A stretch of 64,000 bases of DNA, taken from positions 434,001 to 498,000 of the forward strand of contig NZ_CP010681.1 in assembly GCF_002407245.1 (NCBI RefSeq), read 5' to 3'. This document shows positions 1 through 9,178 of this stretch, in pieces. The translations under genes were made by a program, and so were the position numbers. The DNA is from Phaeobacter piscinae (GTDB lineage: Bacteria > Pseudomonadota > Alphaproteobacteria > Rhodobacterales > Rhodobacteraceae). Position 1 is the first letter of the stretch; each line of letters opens with the position of its first letter. The notes beneath the pieces are model-generated. The model saw only the letters and a program-made list of their open reading frames with translations. It did not search any database and was not told where the DNA came from.

Positions 1-122
1 TGATGGGTATGGGAGCCCAGAAATCCGTGACTGTCGATGATGGCACGCCCATTGCTACGTCGTTCCCGATCTTCACCCGGCTGATGACCACGCTGGGGGC
101 GCGGCTAGAGACAACGGCATGA
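1..122 (+). CDS. aroA: 3-phosphoshikimate 1-carboxyvinyltransferase (EPSP synthase), C-terminal end only
   Basis: Partial: the gene enters from the left edge and is read from base 3. The visible tail carries the usual AroA C-terminus, with a [11 protein letters not shown] segment followed by [13 protein letters not shown], and stops at TGA 120-122. EPSP synthase condenses shikimate-3-phosphate with phosphoenolpyruvate in the chorismate pathway. The stop overlaps the start of cmk as ATGA, which implies translational coupling. aroA-cmk-rpsA is a common order in Alphaproteobacteria. Only about 39 residues are visible, so the call rests on the tail motif and context. Confidence 0.85.
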   Translation, partial: MGMGAQKSVTVDDGTPIATSFPIFTRLMTTLGARLETTA

Positions 123-724
123 GTTTTACCGTTGCAGTTGATGGCCCGGCTGCCGCTGGCAAGGGCACGATTTCTCGGGCGGTTGCGGCCCATTTCGGAT
201 TTGGCCATCTGGATACGGGCCTGCTCTACCGCGCGGTTGGCGCGCGGATGCTTGCCGGGGATAAGCCGATAGAGGCCGCCCTTGCGCTGCTGCCGGATGA
301 TCTTGAACGGCCAGAACTGCGCACAGCGCAGGTGGCACAGGCCGCATCCAAAGTGGCGGTGATTGCTGAGGTGCGCGCGGCGCTAGTTGATTTTCAGCGG
401 GCTTTTGCCCGCCGGGCAGGCGGGGCGGTGTTGGACGGGCGGGACATCGGCACGGTGATCTGCCCGCGCGCGCAGGCCAAGCTTTTCGTGACAGCCAGCG
501 CCGAAGTCCGTGCGCAGCGCCGCTTGCAGGAGTTGATGGCAGCGGGCAATCCCACCAGCTATGCCGAAGTTCTGGAAGATGTTAAGGCGCGGGACGCACG
601 CGATACCAACCGCTCGGAATCGCCGTTGAAACCTGCCAGCGATGCAGTGCTGATTGATACCAGTGCTCTCACGATTGATGAGGCCGTGGCGATGGCCATA
701 GCGGCGATTGATGCGCGGCGCTAG
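119..724 (+). CDS. cmk: Cytidylate kinase
   Basis: 201 residues. It phosphorylates CMP and dCMP to the diphosphates with ATP in the cytoplasm. The N-terminus has the P-loop GPAAAGKGT (residues 9-17), followed by a [13 protein letters not shown] segment that matches the substrate-binding region of bacterial CMP kinases. The central [10 protein letters not shown] motif and the RD-rich [17 protein letters not shown] lid/nucleoside region are typical of the family. The length is slightly under the usual 220-230 residues, as in other Rhodobacteraceae. The ATG overlaps the aroA stop by four bases, so the two are probably cotranscribed and coupled. Confidence 0.95.
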   Translation: MSFTVAVDGPAAAGKGTISRAVAAHFGFGHLDTGLLYRAVGARMLAGDKPIEAALALLPDDLERPELRTAQVAQAASKVAVIAEVRAALVDFQRAFARRAGGAVLDGRDIGTVICPRAQAKLFVTASAEVRAQRRLQELMAAGNPTSYAEVLEDVKARDARDTNRSESPLKPASDAVLIDTSALTIDEAVAMAIAAIDARR

Positions 725-1050
725 CCTGATCCGGTTGCTGTCACGGCTCCACGGCCCGTGATCACGCGCTGTCTGAACCTGCTGCGAACTCATGATCGTT
801 CGCCGCTCCTCGGTGCCTGATGACGGTTTCCCTTGCGCCGGAGCGGGAATCCGCATACTAAACGCGCTGTCACTATAGAGGCGGTTAACGCACGGACGGC
901 ATTCTGAGCAGGGTCGGGGCACACCTCGGCCCTTTGTGTTTGTTTGATCAGACCGGCCTGTGCTGCGCCTCATAAGGACCAATCTTCAAGACCGGCGGAA
1001 ACAACCGCCCGGCCAGATAAAACCGATTTGTAAAGGAAACCTGAGACCAC
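725..1050. other. Intergenic region between cmk and rpsA
   Basis: 326 bases without a convincing gene. Open frames on the minus strand here run into the antisense of cmk or rpsA and have no plausible protein. It should hold the rpsA promoter and leader. I could not pick a -35/-10 pair with confidence. A purine-rich AAGGAAAC stretch lies just upstream of the rpsA ATG and serves as its ribosome binding site. Confidence 0.5.
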
Positions 1051-2730
1051 ATGGCTCAAGACACATCGATGGAGGAATTCGAAGCCCTCCTGAACGAAAG
1101 CTTCGAAATGGACACCCCCGAAGAGGGTTCCGTTGTTAAAGGCAAGGTCATCGCGATCGAAGCGGGCCAGGCCATCATCGACGTCGGCTACAAAATGGAA
1201 GGCCGCGTTGAGCTTAAAGAATTCGCAAACCCTGGCGAAGCTCCCGAAATCTCTGTTGGCGACGAAGTAGAAGTCTACCTGCGCGCTGCTGAGAACGCCC
1301 GTGGCGAAGCTGTTATCTCCCGTGAGATGGCGCGCCGCGAAGAAGCATGGGATCGCCTGGAAAAAGCATACGCAGACGACCAGCGCGTCGAAGGTGCTAT
1401 CTTCGGTCGCGTCAAAGGCGGCTTCACTGTCGACCTGGGCGGCGCTGTTGCATTCCTGCCCGGTTCGCAGGTTGACGTTCGCCCCGTGCGCGACGCTGGC
1501 CCGCTGATGGGTCTGAAGCAGCCGTTCCAGATCCTGAAGATGGACCGTCGTCGTGGCAACATCGTTGTGTCCCGTCGTGCAATCCTCGAAGAGTCCCGCG
1601 CCGAACAGCGTGCCGAAGTCATTGGCAACCTGTCCGAAGGTCAGGCAGTGGATGGTGTGGTCAAGAACATCACCGAATACGGTGCGTTTGTTGACCTGGG
1701 CGGCGTTGACGGCCTGCTGCACGTCACCGACATGGCATGGCGCCGTGTGAACCACCCCTCCGAGATCCTGTCGATCGGCGAAACCGTCAAGGTTCAGGTC
1801 ATCAAGATCAACAAAGAGACTCACCGTATCTCCCTCGGCATGAAGCAGCTGCAGGAAGATCCGTGGGATCTGGTTGGCGCCAAATACCCGCTGTCCTCCG
1901 TGCACAAGGGTCGCGTCACCAACATCACCGATTACGGTGCATTTGTTGAGCTGGAGCCGGGCGTCGAAGGTCTGGTTCACGTCTCCGAGATGTCCTGGAC
2001 CAAGAAGAACGTCCACCCGGGCAAAATCGTCTCCACTTCCCAGGAAGTCGACGTCATGGTTCTGGAAATCGACGGTGCCAAGCGCCGCGTGTCCTTGGGC
2101 CTCAAGCAGACCATGCGCAACCCGTGGGAAGTGTTTGCAGAAACACATCCCGAGGGCACTCAGGTCGAAGGCGAAGTCAAGAACATCACCGAATTCGGTC
2201 TGTTCATCGGCCTCGACGGCGACATCGACGGCATGGTTCACCTCTCCGACCTTTCCTGGGACGAGCGCGGCGAAGACGCGATTCAGAACTACCGCAAAGG
2301 CGACATGGTTTCGGCCGTTGTCTCCGAAGTGGACGTCGAGAAAGAGCGTATCTCCCTGTCGATCAAAGCCCTGGGCGGCGACAAGTTCGCTGAAGCCGTT
2401 GGCGGCGTGAAGCGCGGGTCCATCGTGACCGTGAACGTCACCGCCATCGAAGAAGGCGGCATCGAAGTGGAATACGAAGGCATGAAGTCCTTCATCCGCC
2501 GCTCCGATCTCTCCCGTGACCGTGCCGAACAGCGCCCTGAGCGTTTCTCGGTTGGTGACAAGGTTGACGTGCGCGTGACCAACGTGGACGGCAAGACCCG
2601 CCGTCTGGGTCTGTCGATCAAAGCACGCGAAATCGCGGAAGAAAAAGAAGCCGTCGAACAGTATGGCTCCTCCGATTCCGGTGCGTCCTTGGGCGACATT
2701 CTGGGCGCAGCGCTGAAAACAGGCGACTGA
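1051..2730 (+). CDS. rpsA: 30S ribosomal protein S1
   Basis: 559 residues, the normal size for proteobacterial S1. It binds mRNA on the 30S subunit and is needed to initiate on structured or weak leaders. Six S1/OB-fold repeats can be followed. The clearest are VVKNITEYGAFVDLGG-VDGLLHVTDM, VTNITDYGAFVELEPGVEGLVHVSEM and VKNITEFGLFIGLDGDIDGMVHLSDL. The acidic N-terminus (MEEFEALLNESFEMD) is the usual alphaproteobacterial start. The gene uses a highly biased codon set, as expected for a ribosomal protein, and is followed by a strong terminator. Confidence 0.98.
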   Translation: MAQDTSMEEFEALLNESFEMDTPEEGSVVKGKVIAIEAGQAIIDVGYKMEGRVELKEFANPGEAPEISVGDEVEVYLRAAENARGEAVISREMARREEAWDRLEKAYADDQRVEGAIFGRVKGGFTVDLGGAVAFLPGSQVDVRPVRDAGPLMGLKQPFQILKMDRRRGNIVVSRRAILEESRAEQRAEVIGNLSEGQAVDGVVKNITEYGAFVDLGGVDGLLHVTDMAWRRVNHPSEILSIGETVKVQVIKINKETHRISLGMKQLQEDPWDLVGAKYPLSSVHKGRVTNITDYGAFVELEPGVEGLVHVSEMSWTKKNVHPGKIVSTSQEVDVMVLEIDGAKRRVSLGLKQTMRNPWEVFAETHPEGTQVEGEVKNITEFGLFIGLDGDIDGMVHLSDLSWDERGEDAIQNYRKGDMVSAVVSEVDVEKERISLSIKALGGDKFAEAVGGVKRGSIVTVNVTAIEEGGIEVEYEGMKSFIRRSDLSRDRAEQRPERFSVGDKVDVRVTNVDGKTRRLGLSIKAREIAEEKEAVEQYGSSDSGASLGDILGAALKTGD

Positions 2731-2762
2731 TTTCAGTAGCCAGCCTAGGCTGAAGACTTTGG

Positions 2763-2799
2763 AACGGTCCTGCCCCTTGGGGTGGGGCCGTTTCTTTTT
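2763..2799 (+). terminator. Rho-independent terminator after rpsA
   Basis: The arm AACGGTCC and its partner GGGGCCGTT flank a C/G-rich inner segment and are followed by CTTTTTG. It lies 32 bases after the rpsA stop in the right orientation and separates rpsA from ihfB. Confidence 0.8.
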
Positions 2800-3063
2800 G
2801 TCGCAGGCTGCTCTGCCCTAGCCTGGGAGTGGGCACGGGCGAAAAATCGCTGCGAATCACAAATACAATTGCGACCGCTTGCAGCGGAATTGAGGGGATC
2901 CCATCTCGGCATTGCGGGTCGAAGTCGCCAGAACTCGCCTAATGATAGGCAAACGCTGACTTATTTGCGGGGCAGGCCTGCATCCACTGTTCCCGGTTTG
3001 AGGTTTTGTACCTATAGTCGTGGGATAGAAACTGTGCCTAGCTTGGCTTGGGAGGGCCGAGAA
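2800..3063. other. Intergenic region upstream of ihfB
   Basis: About 264 bases between the rpsA terminator and ihfB. An open frame continues upstream of ihfB in the same phase, but its residues are not protein-like and IHF-beta has a fixed N-terminus, so I treat this as leader. A TATAGT hexamer at 3013-3018 could be a -10 box, but no good -35 box is seen at the right distance. Confidence 0.4.
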
Positions 3064-3348
3064 ATGATCCGCTCGGAATTGATCCAGAAGATTGCAGACG
3101 AAAACCCGCACCTGTATCAGCGTGATGTGGAGCGGATCGTGAATACGGTGTTCGAAGAGGTGACCGACGCAATGGCGCGCGGCGACCGTGTGGAGCTGCG
3201 GGGCTTTGGTGCCTTCTCAGTGAAACAGCGGGATGCGCGGGTTGGTCGCAATCCCCGCACGGGTGAAACGGTCCATGTTGAAGAAAAACACGTGCCGTTC
3301 TTCAAGACAGGTAAACTCTTGAGGGACCGCCTGAACGGAAAAGCCTGA
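3064..3348 (+). CDS. ihfB: Integration host factor subunit beta
   Basis: 94 residues from ATG 3064, exactly the length of IHF-beta. The start [10 protein letters not shown] matches the family N-terminus, so in-frame codons further upstream were ignored. HU/IHF family features are plain: [13 protein letters not shown], then the arm [10 protein letters not shown] and the C-terminal [15 protein letters not shown] is an alpha/beta heterodimer that bends DNA by inserting the arm proline (here in RNPRTG) into the minor groove. IHF is also a common cofactor of tyrosine integrases, such as those in the island further along. The stop overlaps the next ATG by one base. Confidence 0.97.
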   Translation: MIRSELIQKIADENPHLYQRDVERIVNTVFEEVTDAMARGDRVELRGFGAFSVKQRDARVGRNPRTGETVHVEEKHVPFFKTGKLLRDRLNGKA

Positions 3349-3698
3349 TGCGCTATATTCGCTACGCCTATCTTGGGGTGATTGCCATCGCCCTTATTTC
3401 TGTCTCATTGGCAAATCGGGGTCTGGTTGAGCTCAAGCTGATGCCGACTGCCTTTGCCGAGTTTTTGGGCTATAATTTCCGCATTGAACTGCCCCTGTTT
3501 GTGGTTGTTTTGGGTGGCATCGCTGTTGGCCTGATCATTGGCTTCATCATTGAATGGCTGCGTGAACACAAACACCGTCGTGAGGCAGATCTGAAGGCCC
3601 GCGAAGCGAAGAAGTTGTCGCGTGAGGTCAATCGTCTGAAAAAGCAGAAGCACGAGGGCAAAGACGAAGTCCTTGCTATACTCGACGAAGCAAGCTGA
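3348..3698 (+). CDS. LapA-domain (DUF1049) inner membrane protein
   Basis: 116 residues. There are two hydrophobic segments (about 5-22 and 44-66), followed by a basic, helical, probably coiled-coil C-terminus rich in K/R/E. This is the layout of the lipopolysaccharide-assembly LapA/DUF1049 family, placed after ihfB as in many Proteobacteria. In E. coli, LapA works with LapB on LPS synthesis; no lapB is visible here. The start ATG overlaps the ihfB stop (TGATG), suggesting cotranscription. Confidence 0.8.
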   Translation: MRYIRYAYLGVIAIALISVSLANRGLVELKLMPTAFAEFLGYNFRIELPLFVVVLGGIAVGLIIGFIIEWLREHKHRREADLKAREAKKLSREVNRLKKQKHEGKDEVLAILDEAS

Positions 3699-3705
3699 CG
3701 CTCTC

Positions 3706-4359
3706 ATGATGGACATTCGGGTTAAGATTTGCGGGCTGAAAACGCCGCAGGACATCGTCGCCGCGGCTGATGCTGGCGCGGCCTATATCGGCTTCAATTT
3801 CTTTGCAAAATCCCCTCGCTCAGTGACCGTAGAGGAAGCCACGGCACTCGCCGTAGAGGCGCCGGTCGGCTTGTGCAAGGTGGCGTTGGTGGTCAATCCG
3901 GATGACGCCATGCTGGATGAAATCACCACCGCAGTTCCATTGGATATGATCCAGTTGCACGGGCAGGAGACGCCGGAGCGCGTGGCCGAGGTGAAGGCGC
4001 GCTATGGTCTGCCTGTGATGAAGGTGCTGGGGGTGTCCACTCTCGAGGATATTCAAAGGATCGAGACCTATGAGGCCGTTGCCGATCAGATTCTGGTGGA
4101 CGCCAAGGCGCCGAAGGGCGCTGTCTTGCCGGGCGGAAATGGCGTTACCTTTGATTGGGGGCTTCTGGCACGCAAGAAATACTGGCGCACCCCTTGGATG
4201 CTGGCCGGTGGGCTGACGCCCGAGAATGTCGCGGAGGCGATCCGCGTCACGGGGGCACGTCAGGTCGATGTCGCCTCCGGTGCCGAAAGTGCGCCGGGTG
4301 TAAAGGATCCTGACCGCATTCGCGCGTTCTGTGCAGCCGCTGGCGCGCCGCGCCGCTGA
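3706..4359 (+). CDS. trpF: Phosphoribosylanthranilate isomerase
   Basis: About 217 residues. It converts N-(5-phosphoribosyl)anthranilate to CdRP in tryptophan synthesis. The N-terminal [11 protein letters not shown] holds the catalytic Cys. The protein also shows [12 protein letters not shown], the [12 protein letters not shown] segment, LVDAK and the phosphate-binding GGLTPENV and VDVASGAES. Two adjacent ATGs (3706, 3709) are both possible starts; [10 protein letters not shown] fits the family N-terminus better than an upstream in-frame ATG at 3673 inside the lapA-like gene. trpB follows after 155 bases, but trpA is 5 kb away on the other strand. Confidence 0.95.
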   Translation: MMDIRVKICGLKTPQDIVAAADAGAAYIGFNFFAKSPRSVTVEEATALAVEAPVGLCKVALVVNPDDAMLDEITTAVPLDMIQLHGQETPERVAEVKARYGLPVMKVLGVSTLEDIQRIETYEAVADQILVDAKAPKGAVLPGGNGVTFDWGLLARKKYWRTPWMLAGGLTPENVAEAIRVTGARQVDVASGAESAPGVKDPDRIRAFCAAAGAPRR

Positions 4360-4375
4360 GGCGCGCAGATCGGCG

Positions 4376-4410
4376 TTACACGCCTGACCTTACTTACACA
4401 CCTGACCTTA
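4376..4410. repeat. Short tandem repeat between trpF and trpB
   Basis: Two 17-base copies, 4376-4392 and 4394-4410, are separated by one base and differ at a single position (TTACACGCCTGACCTTA and TTACACACCTGACCTTA). It lies 105 bases before trpB. It could be a tandem regulator site or a simple duplication; its function is unknown. Confidence 0.6.
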
Positions 4411-4514
4411 GCGCCGCGACATTGCGCATCAGACCCTAGAATCCGCTGCACCTCTCTTTACCCGGAGCAGGCCGCGCTATACTCATATCGAGCGCCGCGA
4501 AGAAGGAAAGAACC

Positions 4515-5768
4515 ATGGCCGAAGATCTATTCAACAGCTTCATGAACGGTCCCGACGAACAGGGGCGGTTTGGTATTTTTGGTGGGCGGTTCGTCAGCGA
4601 GACTTTGATGCCGCTGATCCTCAGCCTGGAAGAGGAATATGATCGCGCCAAGGACGACCCTAGTTTCTGGGCGGAGATGGATGATCTCTGGAAAAACTAT
4701 GTCGGTCGCCCCAGCCCGCTCTATTTCGCCGAGCGGTTGACCGAGCATCTGGGCGGCGCGAAGATCTATTTGAAACGGGATGAGCTGAACCATACTGGCG
4801 CGCATAAGATCAACAACGTGCTTGGGCAGATCCTTCTGGCCCGCCGCATGGGCAAGGATCGGATCATTGCGGAAACCGGCGCTGGCCAGCATGGCGTGGC
4901 GACAGCTACGGTTTGCGCCAAGTTCGGCCTGAAATGCGTGGTCTATATGGGCGCGCATGATGTGCAGCGTCAGGCGCCCAATGTGTTCCGCATGCGCCTC
5001 CTGGGGGCCGAAGTCATTCCGGTGACCTCTGGCCGTGGTACGCTGAAGGATGCCATGAATGATGCTCTGCGGGATTGGGTGACCAATGTGCACGACACGT
5101 TCTATTGCATCGGCACAGTGGCCGGGCCGCATCCCTATCCGGCCATGGTGCGGGATTTCCAGTCTGTGATCGGCAAAGAGGTTCGCTGGCAGCTGGCCGA
5201 GCAGGAGGGCGAGGCGCGCCTGCCGGACACCGTAATCGCAGCGATCGGTGGCGGCTCCAATGCGATGGGTCTGTTCTATCCGTTCCTTGATGACAAATCG
5301 GTCAATATCATCGGTGTTGAGGCCGGCGGAAAAGGCGTTGATGAAAAGATGCAGCATTGTGCCTCGCTCACTGGCGGGCGTCCCGGCGTGTTGCACGGCA
5401 ACCGGACCTATCTGTTGCAGGATGATGATGGCCAGATTCTGGAAGGCTTTTCCATCTCTGCCGGGCTTGATTATCCCGGCATCGGCCCGGAGCATGCCTG
5501 GTTGAACGACATCGGCCGCGCCGACTATGTGTCCATCACCGATAAGGAAGCGCTGGAGGCGTTCCAGTTGTCTTGCGCTATGGAAGGTATCATTCCGGCG
5601 CTTGAGCCGAGCCACGCGCTGGCCCATGTGATGAAGATCGCTCCCGACCTGCCCAAGGACCATATTATTGTGATGAATATGTGTGGTCGTGGCGACAAGG
5701 ATATCTTTACCGTCGCGCGTCACCTGGGGTTCGATATGTCGGATACCGAAGGTCGCGACAGCGACTGA
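4515..5768 (+). CDS. trpB: Tryptophan synthase beta chain
   Basis: 417 residues. PLP-dependent, it joins indole and serine to make tryptophan in the alpha2beta2 complex. The N-terminal [17 protein letters not shown], the PLP lysine in [11 protein letters not shown], the [12 protein letters not shown] loop and the phosphate-binding IGGGSNAMG are all present, with the typical GRGDKD near the C-terminus. The length is normal. A TGAAT-rich leader precedes an AAGGAAAG ribosome site just before ATG 4515, and a strong terminator follows. Confidence 0.98.
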   Translation: MAEDLFNSFMNGPDEQGRFGIFGGRFVSETLMPLILSLEEEYDRAKDDPSFWAEMDDLWKNYVGRPSPLYFAERLTEHLGGAKIYLKRDELNHTGAHKINNVLGQILLARRMGKDRIIAETGAGQHGVATATVCAKFGLKCVVYMGAHDVQRQAPNVFRMRLLGAEVIPVTSGRGTLKDAMNDALRDWVTNVHDTFYCIGTVAGPHPYPAMVRDFQSVIGKEVRWQLAEQEGEARLPDTVIAAIGGGSNAMGLFYPFLDDKSVNIIGVEAGGKGVDEKMQHCASLTGGRPGVLHGNRTYLLQDDDGQILEGFSISAGLDYPGIGPEHAWLNDIGRADYVSITDKEALEAFQLSCAMEGIIPALEPSHALAHVMKIAPDLPKDHIIVMNMCGRGDKDIFTVARHLGFDMSDTEGRDSD

Positions 5769-5792
5769 TCCCAGCAAAGCGAAGAACACAAT

Positions 5793-5821
5793 AGGCGCCT
5801 CGCATCGCGGGCGCCTTTTTT
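5793..5821 (+). terminator. Rho-independent terminator after trpB
   Basis: The stem AGGCGCC/GGCGCCT, with additional pairing inside the loop, is followed by a run of six T. It lies 25 bases past the trpB stop and separates trpB from the convergent DUF2237 gene. Confidence 0.9.
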
Positions 5822-5845
5822 CGTTTCTGGTAACGGGTCATGACC

Positions 5846-6229
5846 TTAGGCCACATCTCCCGGCAATGCATGGTTTTGCAGCACGCTTAGCGGTATGATC
5901 TCCAGCGCGCGTTTATGTGTCGCTGCCAGATTGACCTGCGGCGCGCAGCCCTCGTCGGCGGCTTGCAGGAAGCGTCCAGCGCAGAGGCACCAGCTATCGC
6001 CTGCTTTTAGCCCTGCAAAGCCGAATTCAGGTCGTGGGGTGGACAGATCATTGCCGACGTATTTGGAATAAGCCAGGAATTCGTCAGTCATAACCGCACA
6101 GACCGTATGGCTGCCTTGATCCTGCGCGCAGGTGTTGCAATGGCCGTCCCGGAAAAACCCGGTCAAGGGAGTGGTGGAGCAGGGGGCCAGTGCCTCCCCG
6201 TTCACATTTATGCTGTCGTCCTGATCCAT
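5846..6229 (-). CDS. DUF2237 family protein
   Basis: 127 residues, cysteine-containing. It resembles the small DUF2237 family by its segments PLTGFFRDGHCNT, HTVCAVMTDEFL, DLSTPRPEFGFAGLKAGDSWCLCAGRF and the end THKRALEIIPL. The function of the family is not established. Cys and His are well spread but do not form an obvious zinc site. It lies 9 bases downstream of the serine hydrolase gene on the same strand, so the two may be cotranscribed. Confidence 0.75.
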   Translation of the reverse strand: MDQDDSINVNGEALAPCSTTPLTGFFRDGHCNTCAQDQGSHTVCAVMTDEFLAYSKYVGNDLSTPRPEFGFAGLKAGDSWCLCAGRFLQAADEGCAPQVNLAATHKRALEIIPLSVLQNHALPGDVA

Positions 6230-6238
6230 GGGGCTATC

Positions 6239-7402
6239 CTACAGTGATTTTGCCAATGCGCGCAGCATTTTGATGTTTTCATCCGCAACACCAGGTTTGC
6301 GGAATCCCCGGTCGGCGCTGGTCACCACAACGACGACGTCGCGGCCTTGGTTGATGTAGATATATTGCCCGTAGACGCCTCTGGCCAGAAATTCACCCGG
6401 AACCGCGTTCTTCGGGATCCACCATTGAAACCCATACCCGATCCGGCCTGCCTTGGTCGGGGCGGATGGGCGGGTCGAGGCCGCGATCCAGGCCTGAGGC
6501 ACAACCTGTCTGCCGTTGTAGCGGCCGTTCTGGGCGATCATCTGGCCGAAGCGTCCGTAGTCGCGTGTGGTTTGATTGATGCCGCCAAGAACAAACGCAA
6601 CACCTTCGCCGTCCGTGAGGTAGTAGCCAGCGCTTTCCAGCCCTAGATGCCGCAATACTTTCTCAGACAGCAACTCGGGGACCGGGCGACCCGTTGCACC
6701 ACGAATAACCATGCCCAGAACATGGGTGTCGATGGACACATATTGCCAAGCTTCGCCCGGTCCTCCGATTGTTTCCGTCAGGCCTGCGGCGAAATCATCC
6801 ATCGTCCCACCAAGCGCGAGAGTACGGCCCATCCGGTTGATATCGGAATCGTAGTCCAGATAGTCCTCGTTGAATTTCACGCCGCTGGCCATATTCAGCA
6901 CATTGCGGATACTGGCCGTTTCATAAGCGCTCCCCTTCAGCTCTGGCGCATACTCGATGACCAAATCATCCAGAGAGCGGATCTTGTCCTCTCGCAGCAG
7001 TACGCCGAAGAGTGCGGAGAGATAACTTTTTGCCATCGACCAAGAGATCCGCAAATCATCGGGCCCTGTGCCCTGATAGTAGCTCTCGTGGCGTATCTGG
7101 CCGCCTTTCAAAACCAGCAGGGAGGTCACTGTGCGGCGGTTGATCCAGTCTTGTGCACCGGGAGGCAAGGTCATCTCCACCCCGGATGGCAGGGTGCTTA
7201 CCGCGCCGCCGCCGCGATCAAGCGGAGCGGTCAAAAATGCACCGTCCATATTAGAGAAATTGGAAACAATGCGATCTTCGTCAAACAGCGTGTTAACGGC
7301 CATCAACCGGCTCAGTTGCTCGCGCTGCCAATAGGCAAGAGCCCCTGCGAAGATCAGTAAGATAATGAGAAAATAAGAAAATAACTTTAAATATCGACGC
7401 AT
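6239..7402 (-). CDS. Membrane-anchored serine hydrolase of the beta-lactamase/class C PBP family
   Basis: 387 residues. An N-terminal signal anchor (about residues 4-24, very hydrophobic) leads to a periplasmic domain. The active-site SxxK is seen as SMAK at residues 122-125 in ISWSMAKSYLSALFG. A WQYVSIDTHVLG segment sits where Y-x-N/S would be, and RIGYGFQWWI near the end is typical of this fold. Relatives act as esterases, DD-peptidases or amide hydrolases, so the substrate cannot be predicted. The start MRRYLKL is preceded by a GGAGGA ribosome site. Confidence 0.8.
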   Translation of the reverse strand: MRRYLKLFSYFLIILLIFAGALAYWQREQLSRLMAVNTLFDEDRIVSNFSNMDGAFLTAPLDRGGGAVSTLPSGVEMTLPPGAQDWINRRTVTSLLVLKGGQIRHESYYQGTGPDDLRISWSMAKSYLSALFGVLLREDKIRSLDDLVIEYAPELKGSAYETASIRNVLNMASGVKFNEDYLDYDSDINRMGRTLALGGTMDDFAAGLTETIGGPGEAWQYVSIDTHVLGMVIRGATGRPVPELLSEKVLRHLGLESAGYYLTDGEGVAFVLGGINQTTRDYGRFGQMIAQNGRYNGRQVVPQAWIAASTRPSAPTKAGRIGYGFQWWIPKNAVPGEFLARGVYGQYIYINQGRDVVVVVTSADRGFRKPGVADENIKMLRALAKSL

Positions 7403-7479
7403 AATAATCCTCCTCGGACACGGCTGAGCCTAGCCAGCCGCAGTCCGTACGCGCAAACAGGACGCAACGGAAACTTTGG

Positions 7480-8226
7480 TTACTTGAACTTGTTTAGAAG
7501 CCGTTCAATAGCCGACGGCGGGGTGTCATCGGCGCTCTCAGCAGTGGATGCCTCTGAGGCAAGGGGAGGCGTCTTCTTGGTGTCGGGCTGTGCCGCTTTT
7601 TTTGAACTGGTGACAGCTTTACGCTCTTTGCCTTCTGCGCCGGAACCAGAGCTGCGCGGGGGGGCGACGCGCAGCGCCACGGCATTCATGAATTTTCCAC
7701 CGTCCCCTGCGGCCAGCTGGGCGGCACCGTCGGAGATTCCGCGCATCAGGTCATCGAGCCAGGCTTCATCTGCCTTGGCAAAGTCGCGCAATACATAGCC
7801 TGCGACAGCGTCCTTGTGACCGGGGTGGCCGATGCCCAGGCGGACGCGGCTATAGTCGGCGCCAATATGAGAATGGATCGACCGCAACCCGTTGTGACCC
7901 GCATGTCCGCCGCCTTGTTTGACCCGGGCTTTGCCCGGTGCCAGGTCCAACTCGTCGTGAAGGACGGTCACATCAGCAGGGGTCAGTTTATAAAACCGCA
8001 TCGCCTCGCCAACGGATTGGCCGGACAGATTCATGAAGGTCTGCGGTTTCAGCAGCAGCACTTTGGTGCGCCCAAGAACGCCTTCGCTGATCTGTGCCTG
8101 AAACTTGGATTTCCACGGCGAGAACCCATGGTCGCTGGCGATCTGATCCAGAGCCATGAAGCCAATATTGTGCCGGTTGCCTGCATATTTTGCACCGGGA
8201 TTTCCAAGACCAACAAATAGTTTCAT
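7480..8226 (-). CDS. pth: Peptidyl-tRNA hydrolase
   Basis: About 248 residues from MKLFVGLGNPG; an ATG two codons upstream is less likely. It releases tRNA from peptidyl-tRNA drop-off products. GLGNPGAKYAGNRHNIGF contains the catalytic His. KPQTFMNLSGQSV, HDELDLAPGKARVKQGGGHAGHNGLRSI and VRLGIGHPG are the family signatures. It is longer than the E. coli enzyme (194) because of a C-terminal low-complexity tail of about 60 residues rich in Lys, Ser, Ala and Pro. This tail is not needed for the known fold and occurs in other Rhodobacteraceae. It lies downstream of rplY, the common order. Confidence 0.95.
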   Translation of the reverse strand: MKLFVGLGNPGAKYAGNRHNIGFMALDQIASDHGFSPWKSKFQAQISEGVLGRTKVLLLKPQTFMNLSGQSVGEAMRFYKLTPADVTVLHDELDLAPGKARVKQGGGHAGHNGLRSIHSHIGADYSRVRLGIGHPGHKDAVAGYVLRDFAKADEAWLDDLMRGISDGAAQLAAGDGGKFMNAVALRVAPPRSSGSGAEGKERKAVTSSKKAAQPDTKKTPPLASEASTAESADDTPPSAIERLLNKFK

Positions 8227-8365
8227 GCACACTTCAACGATGTGTTTGGGATAGGGAACTGTCTTATGGCGCTACATCGCGCGTTTCAGGGAAAAAATCC
8301 AGACCCCGCATATCATTCTGTGGTGAGCAGGTGGTCGGTGCGACAGGCCTTCACTCACGTACAGA

Positions 8366-8396
8366 CAAAAAAAGCGAGGCCAAAACCGGCCTCGCT
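8366..8396 (-). terminator. Rho-independent terminator after rplY
   Basis: Read on the minus strand, the perfect 9-bp stem AGCGAGGCC/GGCCTCGCT has a 6-base loop and a run of at least six T. It lies 29 bases after the rplY stop and before pth, so pth probably has its own promoter or relies on read-through. Confidence 0.9.
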
Positions 8397-8424
8397 CTCA
8401 CGTTCCAAACCTTTCGGTCGGAGC

Positions 8425-9054
8425 CTATTCTTCTGCGGCCGCTTCGGCTTCGTCTTCAGACTCTTCGTTGTCTGCGGACTTCAGGCCCGACGGAGCGGAG
8501 ATGTTGGCCACAACGAAGTCGCGGTCGATGGTCGGCTTTGCACCTTCAGGCAGCTTGATTGCCGAGATGGTGACGGTGTCGCCAACGTTCAGACCGGCGA
8601 GGTCAACAACCAGCTTCTCAGGGATGTCACCTGCGGTCACAACCAGCTCTACCTCAGGGCGTACGGCGGTCAGAACGCCGCCACGCTTGATGCCGGGCGC
8701 TTCTTCTTCGTTGATGAACTCAACAGGAACGAAGAGGTTCACCTTCGAGGTGCGACGCAGGCGCATCAGGTCGAAGTGGGTCGGCAGGTCCTTTACAACG
8801 TCACGCTGAACGTCGCGGCAGATCACGCGCACGTCTTCCTGACCTTCCACTTTCAGGTTCCACAGAGTGGACTTGAAGCGACCGGCTTTCAGTTTTTTCA
8901 GCAGTTCGTTGAAGGGGATCTGGATGGATACGGGATCCGCATCGCCACCAAATACAACACCAGGAACCATGCCAGCACGACGTGCTGCACGAGCGGCGCC
9001 CTTGCCCGACCCCGTACGTTCTTGGCAAACAAGATCAGGAATCTGACCAGCCAT
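8425..9054 (-). CDS. rplY: 50S ribosomal protein L25/general stress protein Ctc
   Basis: 209 residues from [19 protein letters not shown]; in-frame codons upstream were rejected because this is the family N-terminus. The CTC form binds 5S rRNA with an N-terminal L25 domain ([20 protein letters not shown]) and a C-terminal TL5-type beta domain (about 100-190). The tail is acidic and low-complexity ([13 protein letters not shown]), as in other alphaproteobacterial L25 proteins. A strong terminator follows. Confidence 0.95.
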   Translation of the reverse strand: MAGQIPDLVCQERTGSGKGAARAARRAGMVPGVVFGGDADPVSIQIPFNELLKKLKAGRFKSTLWNLKVEGQEDVRVICRDVQRDVVKDLPTHFDLMRLRRTSKVNLFVPVEFINEEEAPGIKRGGVLTAVRPEVELVVTAGDIPEKLVVDLAGLNVGDTVTISAIKLPEGAKPTIDRDFVVANISAPSGLKSADNEESEDEAEAAAEE

Positions 9055-9178
9055 GATAATTCTCCAATTTGATAATGGGGGTGCCTCCAAGGCTGTCACC
9101 CCGCGTGAAGCCGTGCGCATAGACCGGATCGGCCGATATTGCAAGTCGCAAACCGGATCAGGGCTGGCGCGGTGCCAG

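Noticed and set aside
970..2241. 423-residue minus-strand open frame
   Set aside because: It is the antisense of rpsA, an artefact of strong codon bias.
4527..5789. 420-residue minus-strand open frame
   Set aside because: It is the antisense of trpB; the protein has no family resemblance.
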